This document shows, piece by piece, positions 7,325-15,865 of a stretch of 64,000 bases of DNA (the first letter of the stretch is position 1; the number at the start of each line of letters is the position of its first letter). A model generated the notes under the pieces. It made no database searches. It was not told the DNA's origin and worked only from the letters and a program-made list of their open reading frames with translations. The DNA lies in assembly GCF_000378965.1 (NCBI RefSeq), contig NZ_KB900536.1, positions 2,162,052 to 2,226,051 of the forward strand. The letters run 5' to 3'. The stretch comes from Thioalkalivibrio thiocyanodenitrificans ARhD 1 (lineage in GTDB: Bacteria > Pseudomonadota > Gammaproteobacteria > Ectothiorhodospirales > Ectothiorhodospiraceae). The translations under genes and the position numbers were made by a program.

Positions 7325-10230
7325 GCGCTCACCTCCCGCACCTCCGGTTCCCGGACCGTTTCCGGTTTCTGCCGCAGGCCCTCCGGGTCGTAGAACGGCG
7401 TGGGCACCACGGGCGCGTCGATCATCACCGCGCCGGCCACGCGGATGGACAGCGTGTCGGCGCTCTCGAGGACGCGATCCACCATGGCCAGCCCCACCCA
7501 GGCATCCAGCGACGGGCTGTAGCCGATGCTGGTGACGCGCCCGGCGATGTCGCCGTCGTGGATCACGAGATGGCATTCCTCCGGCACCGGGCCAGAATGA
7601 TTGCCCGGCAGCCGGAAACCCAGCAGGCGGTTGGACGCGCGCTCCTTCAGGATCTCCAGGCTGCGCCTGCCCTGGAAGAACGGCTTGTCGAACTTCACCG
7701 CCCAGTTCATATTGGCGTCGAAGGGGCTGGAGGTGCCGTCGGTATCCTGCCCCACGATCAGGTGCGCCTTCTCCAGGCGCAACTGGCGCTGGGCCTCCAC
7801 GCCGAAGGGCCGGATGCCGTACGCGTCGCCCGCCGCCATGAGCGACGCCCATACCTGGCGCGCCTGTGCGGCGGGTACGTGTATCTCGTAACCCAGTTCG
7901 CCCACGAAGCCCACGCGGAACAGCCATGCGGGCACGCCGGCCACCGCCGCCCGGCGCGCGCCCAGATAGGGAAAGGCCTCCTGCGAGAGATCCAGATCGG
8001 TGAGCGGCTCCAGGACCTCCCGCGTCAAGGGGCCGGCGATGTTCATGGAGGCCATCTGGTGGGTGCGGTTGATCACGTCCACGTTCAGTTGCCACTCGCC
8101 GATCAGGCGCTGCATGTGGCGGAAGATGATCTCGGCGCCGGTAGTGGTGGTCGTCACATAGAAATGGTCATCGGCCCAGCGGGCGCACACGCCGTCGTCG
8201 ATGATCACGCCGGCCTCGTCCACCATGAGCGCGTAGCGGGTCCGGCCGATCTTCACGGTGGAAAGCTTCAGCGTGTAGAGCTGATCCATGAAGCGGGCGG
8301 CATCGGGGCCGATGACCTCCACCTTGCCCAGCGTGGAGACATCCACCATAGCCACGCCCTCGCGTACCGCAAGCACCTCGGCGCGGATGGCCTCTTCCTC
8401 CGGACCGGGGCCGTAATACCTGGGCCGCAGCCAATGTCCGGCGGGCATGAACACGGCGCCGTGCGCCTTGTGCCAGCCGTGCATGGCGGTGCGCCGCTCC
8501 GGACGCAGGCGGCGCCCCGCCAGATGGCCCATGGGCACCGGATGATGGAACGGGCGCGCGGTGGTGGTGCCGGTCTCGTCGATGTCGCGCCCGTTCAGGC
8601 GCGCGAGGATGCGCACCCCGTTCATGTTGGCGTGCTTGCCCTGGCTCGGACCCATGCCCACGGTGGAGTAGCGCTTGAGCAGTTCGATGTTGTCGAAGCC
8701 CTCGGCGGCGGCACGCTCCAGGTCCTTGAGCTGCAGGTCCTCGTCCAGGTCCACGAACACCTTTCCTTTTGGATGCGGGAACACGGGCCAGGGATGGGAC
8801 ATGCGTTCGCTTCCACGGCCGGGGCGCGCGTGCTGCCTGCTGTCCCTGCCCAGATACGCCAGTGCCTCGCCGGCCGCGGCCATGCCGTCGTCCATGCGCG
8901 CCTGAGCGCCGAACACGCCGTTGACCCGCCCGCAGGCAAACACGCCGGGCGAAAGCGCCTCCGGGACAAACTGGCCGGGCGTCCCGGCGAACACCATGCG
9001 CGCGCCGGACTGATACAACAGGGCGGCGGCAGGCGCATAGCCCACGGACATGAGCAGGCCGTCGCAGTCGATGCGCCGGGCGGTGTCCGGCCTCGCGCGG
9101 CCCTCGCCGTCCAGTTCGCAGACCGTCACCCCGTTCAGGAGGCCGTTGCCTTCCGCGCTGTAGACGGCGCTGCGTCCGAAAACGGGGATGGCCGCCGCCT
9201 GAACATCGGCCAACAGGTCGCCCCGTGTCCCGGGATCCTCCAGATCCACCAACGCGCGGATGGCGACGCCGGCGGCCTGCAGTTCCAGCGCCGTGCGATA
9301 GGCATCGCCGTTGCCGGCCAGGATCACCGCGGACTCGCACGGGGCGACACCGTAGCGATGCACCAGGCGCCGGGCCGCGCTTGCCAGCATCACGCCCGGG
9401 AGATCGTTGTTGCGAAACACGGCGGGCTGCTCGTAGACGCCGCCGGCGACGATGACCGCGCGGGCGCGCAGGCGGATCAGACCTTCGGGGGTTACCAGTG
9501 GGATGTAATGGTCCGCGTACCAGCCGGCGGCGACCGTGTCGGTCAGGATCGTGAGGTTTTCCAGTGCATGCGCCCGGCCCAGCAGTTCGTCGCACTGCAG
9601 ATTGGCCTCCTGATCGTTGAAGCTGCCGCCGGGGCGCGCATTCTCGTCCGCCAGCCAGACACTGGCGCCGGCCTCGGCAGCCGTGACGGCCGCGGACAGA
9701 CCGGACGGGCCCGCGCCCACCACCAGCAGATCGCAGAAAGCGTGCCGTGCGGGCGCGCGCCTGTCGTCGGGCCACGCGGCGTCCACGCGCCCCAGACCCG
9801 CCATCCGGCGGATGCGGTTCTCCCAGAAGGGAAGCAGCGCGCGGGGTCGGTGGAAGGTCTTGTAGTAGAAGCCCACCGGCAGCATGGGCGAGAGACGGTC
9901 CATGATGCGCCCGCGGTCCTTTTCCAGTCCGCCGGCCGTGTTGACGGCGGCGAGCTTCATGCCGTGCTCGACCGTGGTGACATCGCCGCGGATGTTGAAG
10001 TCGGTCTCCGACTGGAGCAGGACGTTGGTGTCGTGGTTGGCCGCCGAGAACACGCCCCGCGGACGGTGGTACTTGAAGCTGCGCCCCAGCACGCGCACGC
10101 CGTTGGCGAGCAGCGCTGACGTGATGGTGTCGCCCGCGAAGGCCGTGTACTTGCGCCCCTCGAAGGTGAAAGGCATCGTGCGCTCCCGGTCGATCCATTC
10201 CCCAGGCTGGGGCGGCAGGCGCCTAGCCAT
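7321..10230 (-). CDS. mgdC: N-methylglutamate dehydrogenase subunit C (sarcosine oxidase alpha-like)
   Basis: The 969-residue protein has the layout of the sarcosine oxidase alpha subunit. An N-terminal 2Fe-2S-ferredoxin-like fold contains FAGDTITSALLANGV. An NAD/FAD-binding domain has VVGAGPSGLSAAV at about 171-183. A C-terminal aminomethyltransferase (GcvT) domain from about residue 580 binds tetrahydrofolate and passes on the one-carbon unit. It begins at 10230, overlapping mgdB by eight bases. Substrate assignment to N-methylglutamate comes from the flanking gmaS and mgs genes. Confidence 0.92.
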   Translation of the reverse strand: MARRLPPQPGEWIDRERTMPFTFEGRKYTAFAGDTITSALLANGVRVLGRSFKYHRPRGVFSAANHDTNVLLQSETDFNIRGDVTTVEHGMKLAAVNTAGGLEKDRGRIMDRLSPMLPVGFYYKTFHRPRALLPFWENRIRRMAGLGRVDAAWPDDRRAPARHAFCDLLVVGAGPSGLSAAVTAAEAGASVWLADENARPGGSFNDQEANLQCDELLGRAHALENLTILTDTVAAGWYADHYIPLVTPEGLIRLRARAVIVAGGVYEQPAVFRNNDLPGVMLASAARRLVHRYGVAPCESAVILAGNGDAYRTALELQAAGVAIRALVDLEDPGTRGDLLADVQAAAIPVFGRSAVYSAEGNGLLNGVTVCELDGEGRARPDTARRIDCDGLLMSVGYAPAAALLYQSGARMVFAGTPGQFVPEALSPGVFACGRVNGVFGAQARMDDGMAAAGEALAYLGRDSRQHARPGRGSERMSHPWPVFPHPKGKVFVDLDEDLQLKDLERAAAEGFDNIELLKRYSTVGMGPSQGKHANMNGVRILARLNGRDIDETGTTTARPFHHPVPMGHLAGRRLRPERRTAMHGWHKAHGAVFMPAGHWLRPRYYGPGPEEEAIRAEVLAVREGVAMVDVSTLGKVEVIGPDAARFMDQLYTLKLSTVKIGRTRYALMVDEAGVIIDDGVCARWADDHFYVTTTTTGAEIIFRHMQRLIGEWQLNVDVINRTHQMASMNIAGPLTREVLEPLTDLDLSQEAFPYLGARRAAVAGVPAWLFRVGFVGELGYEIHVPAAQARQVWASLMAAGDAYGIRPFGVEAQRQLRLEKAHLIVGQDTDGTSSPFDANMNWAVKFDKPFFQGRRSLEILKERASNRLLGFRLPGNHSGPVPEECHLVIHDGDIAGRVTSIGYSPSLDAWVGLAMVDRVLESADTLSIRVAGAVMIDAPVVPTPFYDPEGLRQKPETVREPEVREVSA

Positions 10231-10498
10231 CGGCCGCCTCCCTCATGGCCTCGGCCACGGTCATGGTGTGCAGCAACTCGTCCTTCATCGTGTCGCGCTC
10301 GGCCACAAACCACATGCCCGTGGGCGCATGGCACCACCACTCCCTCTGTACCCCGGGGGCACCGTCCCGGTGGAAGACGTAGTGGCACCATTCGGTATCC
10401 GAACAGGCGTCCGGATCCGGCATGGGGCGCCAAAGGCCGCCGTAGACGAACTCGGACGCGGGGCGGGTGCCGACTTTGGGGCAGTGGATGAGTTTCAT
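10223..10498 (-). CDS. mgdB: N-methylglutamate dehydrogenase subunit B (sarcosine oxidase delta-like)
   Basis: The 91-residue protein resembles the small zinc-binding delta subunit of heterotetrameric sarcosine oxidase: an N-terminal CPxxGxRxxxEFxYGG segment, then WCHYVFHRDG and a WWCH motif. The second cysteine of the usual CPxCG pair is replaced here (CPKVG). The start at 10498 gives MKLIHCPKVG. The same frame stays open upstream into the repeat block, but no upstream start is credible. It is the first gene after the 770-bp repeat region that splits the operon. Confidence 0.88.
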   Translation of the reverse strand: MKLIHCPKVGTRPASEFVYGGLWRPMPDPDACSDTEWCHYVFHRDGAPGVQREWWCHAPTGMWFVAERDTMKDELLHTMTVAEAMREAADG

Positions 10499-10506
10499 TG
10501 GGTTAA

Positions 10507-11258
10507 CCGCGACGCAAAGGCGCCAAGACGCAAAGGGACGCAAAGGTAATTGATGTAAAAGCAGAAGCTGGCATAGGGCTATAACGGCCACAGCAACAAA
10601 ATATGGCCACAGCAAACGAACAAACATTCATTAACTTTGCGTCCCTTTGCGTCATGGCGTCTTTGCGTCGAGTGCCTTGCTTTTCAAACTTACAAACCTA
10701 CCGCGGCGCAAAGACGCAAAGGCGCGAAGGGACGCAAAGATGATCGGTGTAAAAGCAGAAGATCGCATGGGGCTGTAGCGGCCACAGCAACAGAGCCGAA
10801 CCACCGCGCTCAAACAAGCATTCATTAACTTCGCGTCCCTTTGCGTCATGGCGTCTTTGCGTCGAGTGCCTTGCTTTTCAAACTTACAAACCTACCGCGA
10901 CGCAAAGACGCTAAGGCGCGAAGGGACGCAAAGATGATCGGTGTAAAAGCAGAAGATGGCATAGGGCTGCGACGGCCACAGCAACAGAGCCTGGCCATCG
11001 CGCTCAAACAAGCATTCATTAACTTCGCGTCCCTTTGCGTCATGGCGTCTTTGCGTCGAGTGCTTTGCTTTCTGAACTTACAAACCTACCGCGACGCAAA
11101 GACGCTAAGACGCAAAGGGACGCAAAGTAGATGAATAGTTGTTTGAGCACTGGAGCCACGGTTCGCTACACCTGCGGCCGAAGCAGTGTGTCTTCTCTTG
11201 CTTTTACCTCCATCGTCTTTGCGTCCCTTTGCGTCTTTGCGCCTTCGCGTCGAATGGT
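10507..11258. repeat. 194-bp tandem repeat block inside the N-methylglutamate operon
   Basis: The motif CCGCGACGCAAAG (CCGCGGCGCAAAG in the second copy) recurs at 10507, 10701, 10895 and 11089, an exact 194-bp period. Copies two and three are nearly identical and the outer ones are more diverged. One end of each unit is tandem GACGCAAAG words and the other is their complement (CTTTGCGTC), so each unit can fold on itself. The block fills 10499-11268 between mgdA and mgdB. Only repeat-derived open frames of 65 codons are present. Confidence 0.95.
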
Positions 11259-11268
11259 TTTAAAACCC

Positions 11269-12507
11269 TCAATGCCCAACCGAAGCCGCCCCCCGCTCGC
11301 CGACCAGTTCGAAGCGGTCGAAGCGGGCGAGGCTGAAGGGTTCGATGAGTTCGTGGTCGCGGTCGTTGGCCACGGTCCAGGCCATGGTCTTGCCGGAGAC
11401 GGGCGTGGCCTTGAAGCCCCAGGTACCCCAGCCGGCGTCGATGTAGAAACCGTCGATCGCCGTCCTGCCCATGATGGGTGCGAAGTCCGGCGTCATGTCC
11501 GCCATGCCCGCCCACTGGCGCATCACTTTGGCGCGCGACAGGAAGGGGAAGAGATCCAGCATCTGGTCGGCCAGCCCCTCCACGAAGTCCAGCGTGGAGC
11601 GCGTGGAATGCAGGATGGCGGGATCCAGCGCCGCGCCCATGACCAGCTCGCCGCGCGAGGACTGCGAGACGTACACGTGCAGGCTGCCCGAGACGATGAT
11701 GGTATCCAGCCACGGCTTCATGGGTTCGGTCACGCAGGCCTGCAGGGGATGGATGACGATCGGCGTGGTGATGCCCACCATGTCGGTGATGCGCGGCGTG
11801 GAGCCGGCCACCATGGAGATCACCCGGCCCGTCTTCACGAAGCCCTTGTCGGTCTCGACACCGGTGACCCTGCCCTGCTCCACGCGGATGCCGGTGACCC
11901 GGGTCTTCTGGTGGATCTCCACGCCGCGCCGGTCGGCGCCGCGCCCGTACCCCCAGGCCACGGCATCGTGACGCACCACCGCGCCGGGTACGTGGTAAAG
12001 GGCGCCCAGCACCGGATGCTCGCCGCCGCAGTCCAGGTCCAGCATGGGCACGGCGTCGGCGATGAACTCCCGGTCCACCAGCTCGCTGTCGATGCCGAAG
12101 TGCTTGTTCACCTCGGCGCGCCAGCGCATGGTGCGCACGGCGGCATCCGTGTGGGCGAGGGTGAAGTGGCCGCGCTCGGAATAGAAAATGTTGAGGTCGA
12201 AATCCTCGGCAAGATCCCTGAAAAGACGGATGCTCTCGTCGTAGAACTTCACGCCCTCGGGGGTGAGGTAGTTGGAGCGCACGATGGTGGTGTTGCGCCC
12301 GGTGTTGCCGCCGCCGATGTAGCCCTGCTCCAGCACCGCCACGTTGGTGATGCCATGATCCCGGGCCAGGTAGTACGCGCAGGCGAGGCCGTGCCCGCCG
12401 CCGCCGATGATGACCACGTCGTAGCTGTCGCGAAGGGACTTGGGCGTTGTAAAGAAACGCGGGTCCGGCGCATCGCTGAACGCGTTCTTCAGCAGGCGCA
12501 ACGGCAT
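11269..12507 (-). CDS. mgdA: N-methylglutamate dehydrogenase subunit A (sarcosine oxidase beta-like)
   Basis: The 412-residue FAD-dependent oxidoreductase (DAO family) has the dinucleotide-binding motif DVVIIGGGGHGLACAYYLAR at residues 30-49. Its C-terminal segment APIMGRTAIDGFYIDAGWGT closes the FAD site. It corresponds to the catalytic beta subunit that oxidises the N-methyl group. The ATG at 12507 overlaps the purU stop by one base, so the two are translationally coupled. The other dehydrogenase subunits follow after the repeat block. Confidence 0.92.
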   Translation of the reverse strand: MPLRLLKNAFSDAPDPRFFTTPKSLRDSYDVVIIGGGGHGLACAYYLARDHGITNVAVLEQGYIGGGNTGRNTTIVRSNYLTPEGVKFYDESIRLFRDLAEDFDLNIFYSERGHFTLAHTDAAVRTMRWRAEVNKHFGIDSELVDREFIADAVPMLDLDCGGEHPVLGALYHVPGAVVRHDAVAWGYGRGADRRGVEIHQKTRVTGIRVEQGRVTGVETDKGFVKTGRVISMVAGSTPRITDMVGITTPIVIHPLQACVTEPMKPWLDTIIVSGSLHVYVSQSSRGELVMGAALDPAILHSTRSTLDFVEGLADQMLDLFPFLSRAKVMRQWAGMADMTPDFAPIMGRTAIDGFYIDAGWGTWGFKATPVSGKTMAWTVANDRDHELIEPFSLARFDRFELVGERGAASVGH

Positions 12508-13364
12508 CAGTCGAACACCACCGTCTTGTTGCCGTGGACCAGTACCCGGTCCTCCAGATGATAGCGAAGCCCCCGGGCCAGCACGGCCTTCTCCACGTCA
12601 CGTCCGAGGCGGATCAGTTCCTCGATGGAATCGTCGTGGCGCACGCGGATCACGTCCTGCTCGATAATGGGACCGGCATCCAGTTCCTCGGTCACGTAGT
12701 GGCAGGTGGCGCCGATCAGTTTCACGCCGCGCTCGAAGGCCTTGTGATACGGCTTCGCGCCCACGAAGGATGGCAGGAAGCTGTGATGGATGTTGATGAT
12801 GCGCCCCGGATAGCGTTCGCACATGTCGGGCGGAAGGATCTGCATGTAACGGGCGAGCACCACGGCATCCGCCTCGCATGCCTCCACCAGGCGCATGACC
12901 TCGGCGAAGGCCGGCGCCTTGTCGTTTCGGTCCACCGGCACATGGTGGTAGGGAATACCGTGCCACTCCACGTAGTCGCGCATATCCTCGTGGTTGGAGA
13001 TCACGCAGGGGATGTCGAAGAACGTCTCCCGGCTGCGCCAGCGGTAGAGCAGGTCCGTGAGACAGTGATCCAGCCTGCTGACCATGACGACCACGCGCTT
13101 CGGCACCTGCGCGTCGGTCACCTGCCACTGCATGCCGAACTCCTTGGCGATGGGGGCGAAGGCCTCGCGCAGGCCCTGCTCGTCGAAGGGCAGCGAGTCG
13201 GCTCGGATCTCGTAGCGCATGAAGAACCAGCCCAGGCCCTGGTCCGCGTGCTGGCTGGCCTCCGTGATCCAGCCCCCGTGGCTGGAGAGGAAACCGCTCA
13301 CGGCGGCGACGATGCCCACCCGGTCGGGGCAGGACACGATGAGGCGGTACGTGTGCTGGCTCAC
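12507..13364 (-). CDS. purU: Formyltetrahydrofolate deformylase
   Basis: The protein hydrolyses 10-formyltetrahydrofolate to formate and tetrahydrofolate. It has an N-terminal ACT domain (YRLIVSCPDRVGIVAAVSGF) and a formyltransferase domain with the folate-site segment NIHHSFLPSF and the later TEELDAGPIIEQD. The chosen GTG at 13364 gives 285 residues, the family length. The upstream promoter places transcription start about 24 bases before it, which excludes longer versions. As first gene of the methylamine operon it would complete the one-carbon route to formate. Confidence 0.9.
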   Translation of the reverse strand: MSQHTYRLIVSCPDRVGIVAAVSGFLSSHGGWITEASQHADQGLGWFFMRYEIRADSLPFDEQGLREAFAPIAKEFGMQWQVTDAQVPKRVVVMVSRLDHCLTDLLYRWRSRETFFDIPCVISNHEDMRDYVEWHGIPYHHVPVDRNDKAPAFAEVMRLVEACEADAVVLARYMQILPPDMCERYPGRIINIHHSFLPSFVGAKPYHKAFERGVKLIGATCHYVTEELDAGPIIEQDVIRVRHDDSIEELIRLGRDVEKAVLARGLRYHLEDRVLVHGNKTVVFD

Positions 13365-13377
13365 GGGAATTCTCAAA

Positions 13378-13394
13378 GGGAAACTTTGTTTCCC
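13378..13394. promoter_or_regulatory. Operator-like palindrome at the purU transcription start
   Basis: GGGAAAC-TTT-GTTTCCC is a perfect 7-bp inverted repeat directly downstream of the -10 element, covering the expected start point. The position suits a repressor site. The XRE-cupin protein encoded at the end of the operon is the obvious candidate (inference). Confidence 0.6.
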
Positions 13395-13423
13395 ATTAGG
13401 AATTATCCGGGGAGCCTTGTCAA
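13395..13423 (-). promoter_or_regulatory. Sigma70-like promoter of the N-methylglutamate operon
   Basis: On the minus strand TTGACA (13423-13418) is followed after exactly 17 bases by CCTAAT (13400-13395). The -35 is perfect and the -10 matches four of six. It lies 31 bases before the purU GTG. Confidence 0.7.
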
Positions 13424-13508
13424 GCGGGCATTGCGGTTGCCATAGGGGCTCATCCATGGCTCCGCGGGTTCCCGCTTGCGGGTCTCCCCATGCCAACCTC
13501 CAACCGCC

Positions 13509-13542
13509 CATGCCGGCACGGCGCAGGCGCCGTGCCGGCATG
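13509..13542. repeat. Perfect 34-bp palindromic hairpin
   Basis: CATGCCGGCACGGCGC, two loop bases, then its exact complement. It lies downstream of the broken MBL-fold gene and upstream of the purU promoter. It has no T tract, so it is only a possible transcription barrier. Confidence 0.6.
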
Positions 13543-13576
13543 CTTCAGCCTGCGGGACGATCCCTGAACGCCCCCA

Positions 13577-13810
13577 TCACCTGTGCCCGGATCCGGGCCT
13601 CGTCGCCCGTGTGGCGGGCAGAGGAATGAAGTGATCCATGTGGGCATGGGAGACGAACACATCGCTCAGGCGCGGGATGCGCCGGGGCTCCAGGCGGCTC
13701 ACGTCCCCCAGATCGAACATCAGGGCGCGGCGGCGGAACTGTAAGTCGATATACAGCGCGGGGCCTCCGCGAGTGCCGTTGACAAGCCGGGTATGAAAGA
13801 GCGGCTTCAT
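13577..13810 (-). pseudogene. Truncated metallo-beta-lactamase-fold (RNase Z-like) gene
   Basis: The first 62 residues (MKPLFHTRLVNG, later FVSHAHMDHF) are the N-terminus of an MBL-fold hydrolase of the RNase Z-like group, with the HxHxDH metal motif intact. Full members run to about 300 residues. Here the homologous part stops directly after the motif and the frame ends at 13577 with an unrelated tail. It starts ten bases after the rtcA stop, so it was probably the second gene of an RNA-processing operon. The missing later histidines make it inactive. Confidence 0.7.
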
Positions 13811-13820
13811 GGCACGGTTT

Positions 13821-14855
13821 TCACGGCTTCACGTGCACCGTGCCCGGCTCCCCCAGCTCGCCGTCGATGCGGATCGTCACCGGCAGGAAGCGGCGGATCA
13901 CCTCCGCGTGGGTCAACAGATGCAGGGTCACCTCACTGGTGCGGAATGCAGATGGCCCGCCGGCGCACGCAAGGGGCAACAGCAGCTGATCGGCAAGCCA
14001 GCGATCCACGGCCCCGCCGGTGGCCAGAAAGCCGAGCAGTTCGTCCACGGCCTCGTCGGCCACCCGCTCCGCGCGTTTCCCCCGCGCACCGAGCGCAAAG
14101 AAGCAGGCCTGGCCGTGTTCGAAACGGGCCAGCAACACCAGCACCGTCCCCTGTGAACGGGCGGGCATGCTTTCAAGCACGATCCGCGCGGGACAGTCCA
14201 GCTCCCGCAACCGTCGAAGTGCACGGCCTCGCTGACGTTGGGCAATCTCCTCCGGCAGGTTGGCCACCGCGGAGAGGCCATGCACTTCGAGCAGCCTCCC
14301 CCGGTGGCACAGATTCAGCGCGTCGATGCGTGCGCCACCGGGAATCGCGGCATGGATCTCACCGCCGCCCTGGGGATAGAACCCGGCCGTGATCATCCCG
14401 AGGTCGAAACTCAGGCCCAGGCGCGAGAGCATGACCCGCCAGTGCCAGTCCAGGTAGTGAAAGCACGGGCTCAGGGGCACATGGGTGCCGCCCGTCACGC
14501 CGACGGTCGACGGGCCCCGCGCCAATGCCAGGGGCAGCAATACGGTCTGCAGCACCAGGGAGGTGTTGCCGGCCGTGCCGATATCGAAGTGATAGTCGCC
14601 GGGGACCACCGGGCCGGGGACGAACTCGAGGTCCTGCGAGCCGACCCGGTCGCCCTCCACCCGCGCACTGCTGATACGCGCCGCCGCATGCACCGCCATG
14701 CGGTGCTGAAAACCCAGTCCGGGCCGGTCCCGGCGGGCACGAATGCGGGTGAGACGGACCGCACGACCGGACAGCAGGGCGAGCGTCAGTGAACCGCGCA
14801 GCACCTGGCCGCCGCCCTCGCCCATGGTGCCGTCGATGTGGATCATCTCTGCCAT
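13821..14855 (-). CDS. rtcA: RNA 3'-terminal phosphate cyclase
   Basis: The 344-residue protein carries out ATP-dependent conversion of an RNA 3'-phosphate to a 2',3'-cyclic phosphate. It opens with IHIDGTMGEGGGQVLRGSLT, the family signature, has GTHVPLSPCFHYL, and has the nucleotidyl-accepting histidine in THAEVIRRF (His316). Length agrees with the E. coli enzyme. The start at 14855 was chosen over a longer frame that runs into the neighbouring gene. No rtcB or rtcR is visible in this window. Confidence 0.93.
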   Translation of the reverse strand: MAEMIHIDGTMGEGGGQVLRGSLTLALLSGRAVRLTRIRARRDRPGLGFQHRMAVHAAARISSARVEGDRVGSQDLEFVPGPVVPGDYHFDIGTAGNTSLVLQTVLLPLALARGPSTVGVTGGTHVPLSPCFHYLDWHWRVMLSRLGLSFDLGMITAGFYPQGGGEIHAAIPGGARIDALNLCHRGRLLEVHGLSAVANLPEEIAQRQRGRALRRLRELDCPARIVLESMPARSQGTVLVLLARFEHGQACFFALGARGKRAERVADEAVDELLGFLATGGAVDRWLADQLLLPLACAGGPSAFRTSEVTLHLLTHAEVIRRFLPVTIRIDGELGEPGTVHVKP

Positions 14856-14967
14856 GACCTGTGCCTCCGGCCGCAGGCGGTGTTCCGGGTTCCCGGCACT
14901 GCGCGACTGGCGAAACCGGACGTACCATCTTTCAATATCCGTCTTCGCCCGCCCGCCCGCAACCGGC

Positions 14968-15783
14968 TCACGGTTTGCGATAGAGGGCGAGCCGTTCCGA
15001 GATGACCGAGAAACCCGGCCCGCCCTCCGGAACCCGTTCATGCACGCCCAGCACAAGCACGCCACCGGGCAGCAGGCGGTCATGGAGCGCCTGAGCGGCC
15101 TGGAGCTGAAGGTCGTGCTCAAAATAGGTGAAGGCCAGATTGCGGCAGCAGATCAGGTCGAAACATCCCTCGTCCAGAGGCGTACGCAGGTCGTGGGACC
15201 GGAACCGGACCGCTGTCCTGAACTCCGGCTTGAGACAGTAGCGCTCGTCATGCAGCCGGAAGGCCCGGGCAAGCCAGTCCGGCGGCAGGTTGCGCACGGC
15301 GCTCCAGGCATAACAGCCTTCCGATGCCCGCGACAGCAGGTCGTCATCGGCATCCGTGGCGAGGATATCAAGGACGAGGCCCGGGAATCGTCGGGCGAGC
15401 TGGAGCTGCCATCCGATGGCCAGCGTGTACGGTTCCTCACCGGAGCCGCATCCGGCACACCAGACCCGAAGCGTCCGGTCGGAACGCGCCAGCGCCGCCC
15501 GGGCCAGTTCCGGCAGAACATCGTCCATGAGCGTCTGGAAGACCCGCCTGTCGCGGTAGAACCGGGTGACGGTGATACGGCAGAACGCGTCCAGACTGGC
15601 CCACTCCCCGGGATGTTCGTCCAGATACAACCGATAGGCTGCCACGTCCGGACAGGACAGGGCAGTCATGCGCCGCTGTATGCGCTTGCACGCCTGTTTA
15701 CGCACCCGCCGGAAACCCGGCCAGCGCAGCTTCAGCCGGGGCAGCGCCCACTGCAGAAAAGCGACACATTCCGCATCCTTCAC
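14968..15783 (-). CDS. CheR-type S-adenosylmethionine methyltransferase (orphan)
   Basis: The 271-residue protein matches the CheR family. An N-terminal helical region is followed by TRFYRDRRVF (73-82), the SAM-binding motif VWCAGCGSGEEPYT (107-120) and FDLICCRNLAFTYFEHDLQ. CheR methylates glutamates on chemoreceptors, but no chemotaxis gene lies nearby. The usual DLIFCRNV/Y motif is modified, so the substrate could be something else. It lies 112 bases upstream of rtcA on the same strand. Confidence 0.8.
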   Translation of the reverse strand: MKDAECVAFLQWALPRLKLRWPGFRRVRKQACKRIQRRMTALSCPDVAAYRLYLDEHPGEWASLDAFCRITVTRFYRDRRVFQTLMDDVLPELARAALARSDRTLRVWCAGCGSGEEPYTLAIGWQLQLARRFPGLVLDILATDADDDLLSRASEGCYAWSAVRNLPPDWLARAFRLHDERYCLKPEFRTAVRFRSHDLRTPLDEGCFDLICCRNLAFTYFEHDLQLQAAQALHDRLLPGGVLVLGVHERVPEGGPGFSVISERLALYRKP

Positions 15784-15865
15784 GCCACCCCCTCCTGATT
15801 CCCAATTCCCGAAAGCGTGTCACCGCCTACACTGAAATGGAATCCACGCTGCCGGGAGATCTGCC

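Noticed and set aside
7558-10119. Very long plus-strand open frame opposite mgdC (over 850 codons)
   Set aside because: It is the antisense shadow of a well-supported gene in GC-rich DNA, rich in Ala/Gly/His/Val with no recognisable domain.
10507-11258. CRISPR array
   Set aside because: The period is 194 bp with whole units repeated, no short repeats separated by unique spacers, and no cas genes nearby.
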